From positions 1 to 6,739 of the forward strand of contig JAUPKV010000042.1 of the NCBI GenBank assembly GCA_030837265.1: DNA of 6,739 bases, in the 5' to 3' direction. The stretch comes from Methanobacteriota archaeon. Its GTDB lineage: Archaea > Halobacteriota > Methanosarcinia > Methanosarcinales > Methanosarcinaceae. Shown here in pieces: positions 1 through 6,346 of the stretch (positions are counted from its first letter, which is position 1; each line of letters starts with the position of its first letter). Below the pieces are notes generated by a model. That model had not been told where the DNA came from. It ran no database searches and saw nothing but the letters and a program-made list of their open reading frames with translations. A program made the position numbers and the translations under genes.

Positions 1-69
1 ATCGGAAATGTTAGTAAAGAGGCAGCAGAATATTAGATACGGAATCAGGTTTGAAGTTGACGCTTATAT

Positions 70-92
70 CCCCTGAGCTAAAGACTCAGTGG
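70..92 (-). repeat. Terminal hairpin of IS200/IS605 type (left copy)
   Basis: The stem CTGAG (73-77) pairs with CTCAG (85-89) around the 7-base loop ctaaaga. Two more C-G pairs (70-71 with 91-92) follow after one mismatch. The loop and right flank match the hairpin at 6630-6652, so the two are related copies. Subterminal imperfect hairpins of this kind are the recognition structures of single-strand IS200/IS605 transposition. Confidence 0.5.
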
Positions 93-120
93 TTTTACGC
101 TTCTTAATATAAAAATTATG

Positions 121-146
121 CTGTTGCACTCCGTTACAAGCAACAG
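121..146 (-). repeat. 7-bp hairpin in putative omega-RNA region
   Basis: CTGTTGC (121-127) is the exact inverse complement of GCAACAG (140-146), with a 12-base spacer. It lies within the tnpB-tail frame, about 30 bases upstream (on the minus strand) of the terminal hairpin, where the folded part of a TnpB guide RNA would be expected. No transcript evidence can be read from sequence. Confidence 0.35.
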
Positions 147-210
147 ATATGCCCAAGCAAGTCTCTCCAATATATTTACTCACTGAAAATTAATTATCTC
201 TATCTGTTTG

Positions 211-2235
211 TTAAAATGTCTGTTTAAAGTCTGAATAATCAATGTCTGAGTCATTGCCTTCAAGCAGCTCTCTAGCTTCTTCCAGCTGTTCATGAGGACT
301 TATTAAAAGCAGGATATCATCGGGAATAATTTCGGTTTCTGCCCGCAAATCATACATAATCCTGTGATTTCTTGAAATTGCAAGAACGGTAACTCCATAC
401 TTTTTTCGGAGATCAAGTTCTCCCAGTGTTTTTCCTGCGGCTTCCGAATATTTTCCGACCCTTATGCTCTTGATCTCTACATCGGAAAAATCAAGAGCAA
501 GCTTATTGGCACTTTTCCGACGCATTTCAGGGCTACGGAGCATCCTATAATGGTCAGCCCTGAGTTCTGTACTCATAATTTCGATCTCTTTTGTCGGAAC
601 CATGTACTTGTTGAGCACTCTGGAAAAAAGCTCTATCGAAGACTCAAATTCATCCGAAACAACTTCATCCGCTCCTATAGAATAAAAGCTGTCAATTTTA
701 TCCATAAAATGCGTCCTTGCAATTATGTGGATATCAGGATTTAGTCTTTTAGCCATCTCAATAATCCGCCAGGTACTGATAAGATCGCCTGTACTTATCA
801 CAATTGATTTGGCAGTTCGGATTCCTGCGTGTTCCAGGACAGCTTTTTGGGCTGCGTCTCCGTAGATTATTGGTTCCCCCTGGATTTTTTCTCGGCGGAC
901 AGTCTCAGGGTTAATTTCTACAATAATGTAAGGGATTGAAACTTTTTTGGCAGCAATTGAAACATTTCTCCCATTGATTCCATAACCTATTATAATCAGA
1001 TGATTCTCAAGTTTCTTTTCCTGTCTTTCTTCCTGAGAAGTCACGTAGCGGGGACGGGTCAGGAATTGGGGGAGAGGACATCGGTTAATAGAAACTGCGA
1101 AAAAGTATCCAATATCTGTTAAAAAAGGAGTCAGTACCATAGAAAACACGATAACGGCCAGAAACTCCTGATAAATTGCCTCAGAAAAAATTCCATTCTC
1201 GAAGCCCACTTTTGCAGTGATCAGGGAAAATTCTCCTATTTGAGCTAAGGAAAATCCTACTAGCAGCATGACCTGCAAAGGAAAACCTATAAGAAAAGTG
1301 GTAAGAGCATTTCCAAAAATTTTTATCACTATTACCAATACTGTTATTGCAAGAATAAGAGGAAGATGATTCATCATCAGGTTGAGATTTAGCAACATGC
1401 CTGTTGAAATAAAAAAGATGCTCATGAACAAGTCCCTGAAAGGAATTATATTTCCAAGTGCCTGTGTAGCATATTCGGAATCAGAGATGATCAATCCGGC
1501 CAGAAAAGCCCCAAGAGCCAGGGAGAGCCCTGCCATGGAAGTTATCCAGGCTACGGAAAGCCCGATTACTACTATGCTCAGGAGGAAAAGCTCATTATTT
1601 CTGGTTTTTGCTACATGGTACAGTAGAAAGGGAACTACATATCGGGCACTTATCAGGGTAAGAGCAACTAATCCTATTCCTCGAAACAAAAGATCAAGGA
1701 GATCACTTCCGACTATCTTTTCTCCTGCAAGCAGAGGAGCGAGAATAATTATCAAAACTGCAGCAATATCCTGAAAGATAAGGATTCCAAGTGAAATTCT
1801 CCCATGAGTACTGTAAATGTCTCCTTTCTCCTGCAGTAACTTAAGTGCGATAGCTGTACTACTAAGCGCCACAATAAGTCCCATGAAAATGCCAGTCTCA
1901 GGAGAATAGCCCAGCCACCAGATAATAAAAGCGACAATAGTGGCGATAATAAAAATCTGCAGCCCCCCTCCGAGAAGTACGATTCTCTTTATCTTAAGGA
2001 GTTCTCGCAGTGAGAATTCGATTCCAACAGTAAAGAGTAGTAAAACGACTCCGATTTCGGCCAAGAATTCGATATTCTCAACTCTTGGAATTAATCCAAA
2101 ACCAAATGGTCCGGCAAGAATTCCGGCAAGTAAGAAACCAACAAGTGGGGCAATCTTAAGTTTGGAAAATATAAAAACTACCGGAATAGAAAGCCCAAAG
2201 ATAATCAATATGTCAGTTAACAGATTCGAAGTCAT
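211..2235 (-). CDS. CPA2-family cation/proton antiporter with RCK (TrkA-N and TrkA-C) domains, Kef type
   Basis: A 674-residue inner-membrane monovalent-cation/proton antiporter. Residues about 1-385 form the membrane part, with roughly 12-13 hydrophobic helices. It carries the CPA2 core motif FQDIAAV with Gln155-Asp156 (Asp156 being the expected ion/proton carrier), the SSTAIALKLL segment near 125-134, AQIGEF at 331-336, and a membrane lysine (Lys305) in the position seen in NapA-like proteins. Residues about 411-530 are a TrkA-N Rossmann domain with GYGING (417-422) and an acidic residue after strand 2 (Glu440), favouring NAD(H)-type ligands. Residues about 585-660 are a TrkA-C domain. The Gln-Asp pair resembles Kef/K+-proton exchangers rather than the Asp-Asp of electrogenic Na+/H+ antiporters, so K+ is the better guess; substrate is not proven. 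The ATG start fits the first helix. No good Shine-Dalgarno precedes it, and the TATA-like box at 2252-2268 lies close enough for a leaderless or nearly leaderless mRNA. The gene stands alone. Confidence 0.93.
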   Translation of the reverse strand: MTSNLLTDILIIFGLSIPVVFIFSKLKIAPLVGFLLAGILAGPFGFGLIPRVENIEFLAEIGVVLLLFTVGIEFSLRELLKIKRIVLLGGGLQIFIIATIVAFIIWWLGYSPETGIFMGLIVALSSTAIALKLLQEKGDIYSTHGRISLGILIFQDIAAVLIIILAPLLAGEKIVGSDLLDLLFRGIGLVALTLISARYVVPFLLYHVAKTRNNELFLLSIVVIGLSVAWITSMAGLSLALGAFLAGLIISDSEYATQALGNIIPFRDLFMSIFFISTGMLLNLNLMMNHLPLILAITVLVIVIKIFGNALTTFLIGFPLQVMLLVGFSLAQIGEFSLITAKVGFENGIFSEAIYQEFLAVIVFSMVLTPFLTDIGYFFAVSINRCPLPQFLTRPRYVTSQEERQEKKLENHLIIIGYGINGRNVSIAAKKVSIPYIIVEINPETVRREKIQGEPIIYGDAAQKAVLEHAGIRTAKSIVISTGDLISTWRIIEMAKRLNPDIHIIARTHFMDKIDSFYSIGADEVVSDEFESSIELFSRVLNKYMVPTKEIEIMSTELRADHYRMLRSPEMRRKSANKLALDFSDVEIKSIRVGKYSEAAGKTLGELDLRKKYGVTVLAISRNHRIMYDLRAETEIIPDDILLLISPHEQLEEARELLEGNDSDIDYSDFKQTF

Positions 2236-2251
2236 TGTGATAGATGGAACT

Positions 2252-2268
2252 ATTAAATAATATATATG
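2252..2268 (-). promoter_or_regulatory. TATA-like promoter box for the antiporter gene
   Basis: On the minus strand this reads as an AT-only run (ATATATATTATTTAATA). Its centre is about 25 bases upstream of position 2236, so transcription would start almost at the ATG. This fits the absence of a Shine-Dalgarno sequence. The exact box within the run cannot be fixed. Confidence 0.45.
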
Positions 2269-2341
2269 TCATTCGTATGAATAATCATTAAAATACTAAT
2301 GCAATATTTGTGCCAAACAAATAATGAAAATCAGAACTATA

Positions 2342-2358
2342 TCGGAATTTAAATCCGA
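2342..2358. repeat. Short inverted repeat in the antiporter/FDR gap
   Basis: TCGGA (2342-2346) and TCCGA (2354-2358) are inverse complements around a 7-base AT spacer. It lies about 75 bases upstream of the antiporter's TATA-like run and about 45 bases beyond the reductase stop. It could be an operator or part of the termination region. Five-base arms are weak evidence. Confidence 0.25.
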
Positions 2359-2375
2359 ACTTCAAAATAATAATT

Positions 2376-2382
2376 AAAAAAA
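2376..2382 (-). terminator. Oligo-T terminator of the glutaredoxin/FDR operon
   Basis: Seven adenines on the plus strand give a U7 run in the minus-strand transcript, starting about 20 bases after the reductase stop codon. Archaeal RNA polymerase commonly terminates at such U-tracts without a hairpin. Confidence 0.5.
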
Positions 2383-2402
2383 GTATTTACAGAAGACGTA
2401 TG

Positions 2403-2954
2403 TTACATGAACCTTTCGAACCTTTCTTTTTTTGCTTTGCAGATCGGACAGACTCCAGGAGGCTCATCCATCGCACAGAGATATCCGCAAACCTTACATC
2501 TCCATACCGGCTTTGAAAGTTGACCTGAGAATTCCATATTTTCAATCATCTCCGCTCTTTTCTTTTCTTCGGCTCTTTCAGCTTCTCTCTGTTCGTGAGG
2601 AGGGCGCCTCTCAGGAATGGATTCCACTCTCCTTTCTCCTCGAATGACTTCGTCCGAAACATAAAGCGCGCAGTAACATGCTCCGTAATCGTTCAGATCG
2701 GGATCCCTGTAGTAGCAGGGACAAACGATATCCAGATCCTCTTCCAGGTTGTTAGCAGATAGTCTGCATGGGCAAGACCAGTATCCATAACGCTTTTCAT
2801 TGGTCAACAGCCCCCTTACAAGATCCTTCGTAAATTCAACATCAGTATTTAGATGATAACCTGACTTTTCAACCTGGTCATTCAGACGTTTATAGACTTT
2901 GTCCACTTCCTCTTCCGTTATCTCTTCTTCGACAGCTTCCTCTTCTTTTACCAA
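2403..2954 (-). CDS. Ferredoxin:disulfide reductase (FTR catalytic domain fused to rubredoxin)
   Basis: A 183-residue cytoplasmic disulfide reductase. The first 40 residues are strongly acidic. Residues about 41-105 form the ferredoxin:thioredoxin reductase catalytic fold with Cys61-Pro-Cys63, Cys78-Pro-Cys80 and Cys93-Tyr-Cys95. By analogy with plant-type FTR, Cys63-Cys95 would be the redox disulfide and Cys61, 78, 80 and 93 the [4Fe-4S] ligands. Tyr94 replaces the active-site His of plant FTR, a feature described for the Methanosarcina acetivorans enzyme FDR. The spacings between cysteine pairs (14 and 12 residues) also differ from the 16 and 8 of plant FTR. A charged linker (about 105-148) leads to a rubredoxin-type knuckle pair, CKVC (153-156) and CPIC (169-172), expected to bind one iron and relay ferredoxin electrons. 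Translation starts at TTG: no Met codon lies before the FTR motifs, and GAGGGGG (2962-2968) is 7 bases upstream. The gene begins 12 bases after the glutaredoxin-like gene, so coupled translation is likely. Confidence 0.93.
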   Translation of the reverse strand: MVKEEEAVEEEITEEEVDKVYKRLNDQVEKSGYHLNTDVEFTKDLVRGLLTNEKRYGYWSCPCRLSANNLEEDLDIVCPCYYRDPDLNDYGACYCALYVSDEVIRGERRVESIPERRPPHEQREAERAEEKKRAEMIENMEFSGQLSKPVWRCKVCGYLCAMDEPPGVCPICKAKKERFERFM

Positions 2955-2961
2955 ACTAAGT

Positions 2962-2968
2962 CCCCCTC
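2962..2968 (-). promoter_or_regulatory. Ribosome binding site that sets the TTG start of the reductase
   Basis: GAGGGGG on the minus strand overlaps the TGA stop of the upstream gene and lies 7 bases before the TTG at 2952-2954. It supports the TTG start and suggests the ribosome that finishes the glutaredoxin-like gene can re-initiate here. Confidence 0.65.
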
Positions 2969-3272
2969 AAAAACCAAGAGCTTCACGGATTTCCTTTTCT
3001 CTAAAACCTACAATTGCCTTCTCTCCGTTTATAACAGTTGTCGGGAAAGAAACAGATGGATTAAATTGTCTTACTTCTTTAACAACCAGGTCCTCTTCCT
3101 CTCCTTCAAGCTTGTCCACATATATGAAATCGAAATCCACACCAAGGTCTGTAAGTAACTTCTTCGTTTTTCTGCACCATACACAGGTACTCAGACCGTA
3201 CATTGTGACCTTACCCCGGTCAATTCCAGAAATATGATCTCCTTGCTCTTTGCTAAGATTAGATAGATCCAT
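2967..3272 (-). CDS. Glutaredoxin-like protein (NrdH/methanoredoxin type)
   Basis: A 101-residue soluble thioredoxin-fold protein. After an N-terminal extension of about 20 residues comes strand one (KVTMYGLST), then the redox motif Cys30-Val-Trp-Cys33 at the head of the first helix. The cis-proline loop SFPTTV follows (Pro77), then INGEKAIVGF and a short C-terminal helix, which is the normal order for glutaredoxin-like proteins. It would exchange thiol/disulfide with protein targets. In M. acetivorans a glutaredoxin-like protein (methanoredoxin) is reduced by ferredoxin:disulfide reductase, so the reductase encoded 12 bases downstream is the natural electron donor; whether this is the same orthologue cannot be decided here. 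The ATG at 3272 is preceded by AAGGGGG (3281-3287) at 8 bases. It is the first gene of a two-gene operon with a clear TATA box at 3413-3420. CVWC is not the classical CPYC, so its preferred thiol is open. Confidence 0.9.
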   Translation of the reverse strand: MDLSNLSKEQGDHISGIDRGKVTMYGLSTCVWCRKTKKLLTDLGVDFDFIYVDKLEGEEEDLVVKEVRQFNPSVSFPTTVINGEKAIVGFREKEIREALGF

Positions 3273-3412
3273 TGCATAAACCCCCTTGCCATGATAAAAT
3301 GGCAGTATGTCTATGATACTATGTTCGAAAAAGTTTTCCGAGCCATCGACAAAATGAAGACTCGACAGACTGCAAGTTACGTAAACTGATTATATGAAAA
3401 TATGGAACAAAG

Positions 3413-3420
3413 TATATAAA
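3413..3420 (-). promoter_or_regulatory. Archaeal TATA box of the glutaredoxin/FDR operon
   Basis: On the minus strand the sequence is TTTATATA, a perfect archaeal box A. Transcription would start near 3390, giving a leader of about 115-120 bases before the ATG at 3272. That is long for an archaeal mRNA and leaves room for control of translation. Confidence 0.6.
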
Positions 3421-3511
3421 TTTAGACATAGCTCTAAATGACCCGCAAACGTAAGTAATAATTGGACCCAGTAAAATAGTATTACCTAAGATTTGCACAA
3501 TATACAAAATA

Positions 3512-3528
3512 AAAAAATATTAATATAT
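3512..3528 (+). promoter_or_regulatory. Possible TATA region for the 34-residue microprotein
   Basis: An AT-only run ends in taatata. A start of transcription about 25 bases downstream (near 3545) would give a leader of about 30 bases that contains the Shine-Dalgarno at 3563-3569. The whole 3273-3573 gap is AT-rich and otherwise holds only the divergent promoter at 3413-3420. Confidence 0.35.
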
Positions 3529-3562
3529 TCATTCCGGATCTTGATAGCCAAAGTAAAAATCT

Positions 3563-3569
3563 GAGGTGG
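3563..3569 (+). promoter_or_regulatory. Strong Shine-Dalgarno upstream of a TTG start
   Basis: GAGGTGG matches the archaeal anti-Shine-Dalgarno well and ends 4 bases before the TTG at 3574. It is the main reason to treat the following short frame as a gene. Confidence 0.5.
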
Positions 3570-3573
3570 ATAT

Positions 3574-3678
3574 TTGAAAAAATATGTGTGTATTATACTG
3601 CTTATATTGTTCGCTTCAATGCTGATGCTTTTCAATTTTTTTTATTTTATTAATCCTTTCTGGACATACCAGTCATAA
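3574..3678 (+). CDS. Possible 34-residue single-pass membrane microprotein
   Basis: A frame of 34 codons plus TAA, on the opposite strand to every other gene here and too short for routine gene calling. It starts at TTG with a strong ribosome binding site. The product begins Lys-Lys-Tyr, has one hydrophobic stretch (residues about 5-26, ending ..MLFNFFYFI) long enough to cross the membrane, and ends in a short polar tail (NPFWTYQS). Positive charge before the helix predicts an N-in, C-out topology. There is one Cys (residue 6) but no lipobox. I do not recognise a family. It lies divergently from the glutaredoxin/reductase operon with about 300 bases between, so a shared regulatory region is possible. 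Against it: AT-rich DNA gives hydrophobic frames by chance, and its 3' end would face the decayed isf fragment read from the other strand. Confidence 0.5.
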   Translation: MKKYVCIILLILFASMLMLFNFFYFINPFWTYQS

Positions 3679-3696
3679 TCATGGGCAAAGCGTTCT

Positions 3697-3798
3697 TTAG
3701 TCATCGATTAAAGGGCACTCGCCTGTAGCATAACAGGTGCCGCATGCGGTACAGTATTCGATATTCATTTTAAAGAGGTCCATAAGCTCATTTTCTGC
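3697..3798 (-). pseudogene. Iron-sulfur flavoprotein (Isf) fragment carrying the [4Fe-4S] cysteine motif
   Basis: The minus-strand frame reads AENELMDLFKMNIEY, then C-T-A-C-G-T-C-Y-A-T-G-E-C-P-L-I-D-D and TAA. The cysteines follow CX2CX2CX5C, the compact cluster motif of Methanosarcina iron-sulfur flavoproteins, where it sits at residues 47-59. The Asp-Asp after the motif is also usual in NADPH-dependent FMN reductase-like proteins. Counting back, the fragment would start near residue 32 of an intact protein. There is no plausible start codon with a ribosome site, and the flavodoxin-fold remainder (well over 100 residues) is absent downstream. A one-base shift just after the Asp-Asp opens a frame reading KERFAHDYD, so a frameshift may have contributed to the loss. 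The first codons overlap the last codons of the efflux gene. The matching N-terminal piece of an Isf gene lies at 6347-6409. Confidence 0.75.
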
Positions 3799-5296
3799 CT
3801 TCCGCCGGAATTCCGGGATGAGGTGTCGGAATGTCTTTACCTCTGACAAGGGATGCGAAAATCCCGATGGTGCAGAGGACCGTAAACAGGATAAAAGCAT
3901 AATGAAGGCTTAAAATGAATTGTGGATAGTATTCGGGTGTAATTTCTACAGGGCCGACGAAAATTGCAAAGAGCATCATCGCTATGCCCATAGAGAGCAT
4001 CTGGCCAAGCAGCCTCATAGTCCCGTTCATTCCAGATGCGACGCCGTAATATCTCTTTTCAACCGAACTCATAATGGCATTTGTGTTTGGGGAGGAGAAA
4101 AGCCCGAAACCTATACCAAGCACAATTAGGATCAAAGCCAGGTACTCTAGAGATGTTGCTTCAGTAAGAAAAATTAGAAGGAAGAGCCCAATTGCTGTGA
4201 AAGCCATACCTGCAGATGCAACTATACGCGACTCAATCCTGTCCGAGAGCCTGCCGGCAATCGGCGAAACCAAAGCCATGACAATGGGTTGTATTACAAG
4301 AATAAACCCTGCATGCTCTGGAGAAAAACCTTTCGTGTACTGCAGGTCGAGACTTAAGAGGAAGGTCACTGCAAAAGTTGCGCTGTAATTAATGAGTGCT
4401 GAAAAGTTGGACATTGCAAAGACCCGATTTTTTGTCACGAGGGTTATATCAAGAACGGGAGATGGTATATGCATCTCGTATATCGAGAAAATTATCGCTC
4501 CGACAAATCCTGCAGCTAACAGAACGGCGCCAATTAAGTCAGGGAGAACTGAAAATCCATATATGGCGGCAACGACAGATACTCCATATATAACTGATCC
4601 TATCAGGTCGAATTTCTCCCCTCTACACTCAGCCCATTCGCCTTTAAGCTTAGTAAGGATCAGGAAGACTACTGTGGCACCGATTGGTACGTTTACAAAG
4701 AAGATGCTTCTCCATCCAAGATATTGAGTCATTACACCGCCAAGGAATGGACCGATGGAAAGCCCGATATAAACTGCCGTAATATAAATGCCAAGAGCTC
4801 GCCCACGCTCTCCGGGAGGGAAGACGGAAGTAACGATAGCGACTCCGGTCCCGAAAATCATTGCACCTCCTATACCCTGGAGTACCCGGATTCCGATAAA
4901 CATTTCAGTTGACGGAACCATTGTCATCAATAGGGATGCAAGGCTGAAGACTACAATTCCGTAGAGAAAAACTTTTTTTCTCCCGTAAATATCGGCTATT
5001 TTACCGAACGGAACAAGAAACACGGCTGAAGCAAGAAGATATGCAGTTGCAACCCATGAGAGAGCAATTGCATCCATATGAAATTCCGCTCCCAATGTGG
5101 GCAAAGCAATGTTCACAGCCGAACCGTCAAAAGGAGTAATGAATCCTGCAAGTACGGCGATAAGAAGTACAATTCGTTTTTCTGTGCCGTGGATCGAAGT
5201 CTCGGGAGTTCGACATATCCCCGGAGCCTCAGAGGGGACCCCAGTATTTTTGGCAGGTGAGCTGTCACTGCTTATTTTTTTCACCATGTATATCAC
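3788..5296 (-). CDS. MFS multidrug efflux transporter, DHA2 (14-TMS, EmrB/QacA-like) family
   Basis: A proton-driven membrane exporter of up to 502 residues. About 40 hydrophilic residues precede helix 1, which has the family pattern with Asp57 and NIALPTL. Loop 2-3 carries motif A (GKIADIYGRKK, 98-108). Helix 5 carries motif C (GLSIGPFLGG, 178-187), marking an antiporter-type exporter. The length and about 14 hydrophobic segments fit DHA2 rather than the 12-helix DHA1. Substrate cannot be read. Two starts are possible: GTG at 5294-5296 (502 residues) or ATG at 5285-5287 (499 residues). Neither has a good Shine-Dalgarno; ATG is the simpler choice. A TATA box (5457-5465) and a palindrome at the predicted transcription start suggest its own repressible promoter. 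The last codons overlap the isf fragment, so the present C-terminus (PAEGRK) may partly derive from isf DNA. Confidence 0.9.
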   Translation of the reverse strand: MIYMVKKISSDSSPAKNTGVPSEAPGICRTPETSIHGTEKRIVLLIAVLAGFITPFDGSAVNIALPTLGAEFHMDAIALSWVATAYLLASAVFLVPFGKIADIYGRKKVFLYGIVVFSLASLLMTMVPSTEMFIGIRVLQGIGGAMIFGTGVAIVTSVFPPGERGRALGIYITAVYIGLSIGPFLGGVMTQYLGWRSIFFVNVPIGATVVFLILTKLKGEWAECRGEKFDLIGSVIYGVSVVAAIYGFSVLPDLIGAVLLAAGFVGAIIFSIYEMHIPSPVLDITLVTKNRVFAMSNFSALINYSATFAVTFLLSLDLQYTKGFSPEHAGFILVIQPIVMALVSPIAGRLSDRIESRIVASAGMAFTAIGLFLLIFLTEATSLEYLALILIVLGIGFGLFSSPNTNAIMSSVEKRYYGVASGMNGTMRLLGQMLSMGIAMMLFAIFVGPVEITPEYYPQFILSLHYAFILFTVLCTIGIFASLVRGKDIPTPHPGIPAEGRK

Positions 5297-5325
5297 TGAT
5301 CAGCAAAGTCATCATCTACGAGAAA

Positions 5326-5343
5326 GCGTCAAGAATTGAACGC
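5326..5343. repeat. Small hairpin in the efflux-gene leader
   Basis: GCG and TCAA pair with TTGA and CGC around a three-base loop (gaa), with one bulged A. It sits about 40 bases upstream of the transporter ATG, inside the predicted leader. It may fold in the mRNA or be a second protein-binding half-site pair. Confidence 0.3.
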
Positions 5344-5422
5344 ATCAAGAAGACCGTAATGTGTTTGTGAACAAAAGAAGATTTTTCAGGAAATATGCTC
5401 TTCGTATTATTCCTTAATTATG

Positions 5423-5436
5423 GTTGACTAATCAAC
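5423..5436. promoter_or_regulatory. Candidate operator palindrome at the efflux-gene promoter
   Basis: GTTGACTAATCAAC is palindromic at 12 of 14 positions. It lies where transcription should start, about 25 bases downstream of the TATA box at 5457-5465, so a bound protein would block initiation. TTGA-N4-TCAA half-sites resemble MarR-family operators, and MarR repressors often control DHA2 exporters. No regulator gene is in the window. Confidence 0.45.
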
Positions 5437-5456
5437 GAATTTAATATGACTACCTG

Positions 5457-5465
5457 TTATAAATA
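5457..5465 (-). promoter_or_regulatory. TATA box of the efflux transporter gene
   Basis: The minus strand reads TATTTATAA. The predicted start of transcription is near 5436, giving a leader of about 150 bases. The gap 5297-5537 otherwise holds the operator and hairpin listed separately. Confidence 0.45.
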
Positions 5466-5537
5466 GTATCTCATTCAATAGTTTTTCTACAGGCTCTAAT
5501 GATATTGTTTTTGTCCTTCTTTTTATATGTTTTTAGC

Positions 5538-6324
5538 TTATGATTTTATGATGATACGTTTCTCAGGATAAGCTATCCTGTTCCTTTTACAGATAAAAGA
5601 CTCTTCTAAGTCGGCTGCCATCTGTTGTGCCACAGCCGCAGGGATGCCCATAATCATCAACTCGGGAGGTAGCCAGGAGTTTCCTGTCGGATCGACAGGA
5701 CCGATATAAGCCGAGTCTTTAGGCGCATTTTCTGCCATACTTGCGGGGAAAGTCAGCATTGTAGCACAGGTAGGTCCGCCGGGTATCACCCGTCTTAAAG
5801 AAAATATCAGAATTATTGAACTGCGCCAGACCGCATAAGTTCCTTATTTGCTCACTACCTGCGAACAGGATCACTGCTTTGATCGCTTCCGGTGCAATAT
5901 CGTCAGTACAGGGTCCGATGACAGTGTAATTGCCAGGAGGAGTAATTTTTCCTGCGCGTTTCATGTACTCTTCGAATAATTCCGGCGACGCTTTTAAGTG
6001 CTCAGCAGCGCCACCATGGAAATCAGGCGTGCCCACACTTACGAAGTATTTCAGCTTCGGATGAGGTTCAGCTAGTCCCATCCATACCCTTCCACCATTG
6101 CAGCATTGTTCATGGGCTGCCTCAATATACAATGGGGGCGTTTCTTTAAAGAGGGCAGCAGTATAGACTGCTTTCGCTATACATCGATCTATCGTGAATG
6201 ACGGTACTGCGTTATTCGGGATCTTGTCCGTGCCATATACGCATAAGGGACGTAGTTGCAACCTGCCGGCTGTGGAAAGTCTTTTTCCCAGCTCCAGAAT
6301 GTTTAACGTAGAATTCTTCTCCAT
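5538..6324 (-). pseudogene. DUF169 (COG2043) family protein, broken by a +1 frameshift
   Basis: The reading starts at ATG 6324, preceded by AAGAAGGT (6331-6338). It continues for 178 codons through EQCCNGGRVWMGL (72-84) and NYTVIGPCTDD (132-142). It then loses frame at a GGG (minus strand) at 5789-5791 and hits TAA at 5719. The +1 frame carries straight on with VIPGGPTCATMLTF to TAA at 5538. The span is 787 bases, exactly 262 codons plus one base, so removing one G restores an uninterrupted 261-residue protein, a normal length for this family. DUF169 proteins are cysteine-rich and of unknown function; conserved-looking cysteines here are 28, 48, 74, 75, 139, 164 and the one in PTCATM. The 201-residue truncated product would lack the C-terminal third. 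It could be a true pseudogene, a sequencing error, or (least likely) programmed frameshifting. It starts 22 bases after the stop of the isf remnant and probably uses that gene's promoter. Confidence 0.82.
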
Positions 6325-6346
6325 ACAAGTACCTTCTTAAAAACCT

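Larger units (their letters stand above)
64..168 (-). pseudogene. 3' tail remnant of an IS200/IS605-type tnpB, with end hairpins
   Basis: Reading the minus strand, 34 codons run without a stop and end at TAA (64-66). The tail ends KKRKTTESLAQGI. The codons for TESLA lie in a hairpin at 70-92 whose loop is ctaaaga. The second tnpB-like tail at the right end of the window uses the same hairpin to encode TQSLA. A further 7-bp hairpin (121-127 with 140-146) sits within the same frame. Low-complexity tails overlapping terminal hairpins are typical of TnpB genes, where the 3' end doubles as the guide RNA (omega/reRNA) template. No TnpB catalytic or zinc-finger part remains, because the antiporter gene ends only about 40 bases upstream. 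This is therefore a solo end or deletion scar, not a working element. The frame stays open slightly further upstream, so the 168 boundary is arbitrary. Assignment rests on hairpin and tail style, not on a conserved domain. Confidence 0.45.

Noticed and set aside
1..36. Plus-strand frame ending IGNVSKEAAEY as the tail of a gene from the left
   Set aside because: The minus-strand reading explains the neighbouring hairpin better, and eleven codons cannot be assigned.
1382..1774. 130-residue plus-strand frame opposite the antiporter
   Set aside because: Low-quality Ser/Arg/Ile-rich translation antisense to a clear membrane protein; a shadow.
3319..3507. 62-residue minus-strand frame
   Set aside because: It spans the operon's TATA box and leader, has no ribosome site and no recognisable pattern.
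5428..5529. Minus-strand frame ending EKLLNEILFITGSHIKFVD, protein-like in appearance, with AAGAAGGA upstream
   Set aside because: No usable start codon near the ribosome-like sequence, and it overlaps the promoter and operator of the efflux gene. It might be a remnant but nothing identifies it.
5682..5700. Perfect 8-bp stem with three-base loop
   Set aside because: It lies inside the DUF169 coding frame and is encoded by an ordinary GPVDPTG segment; probably coincidence.
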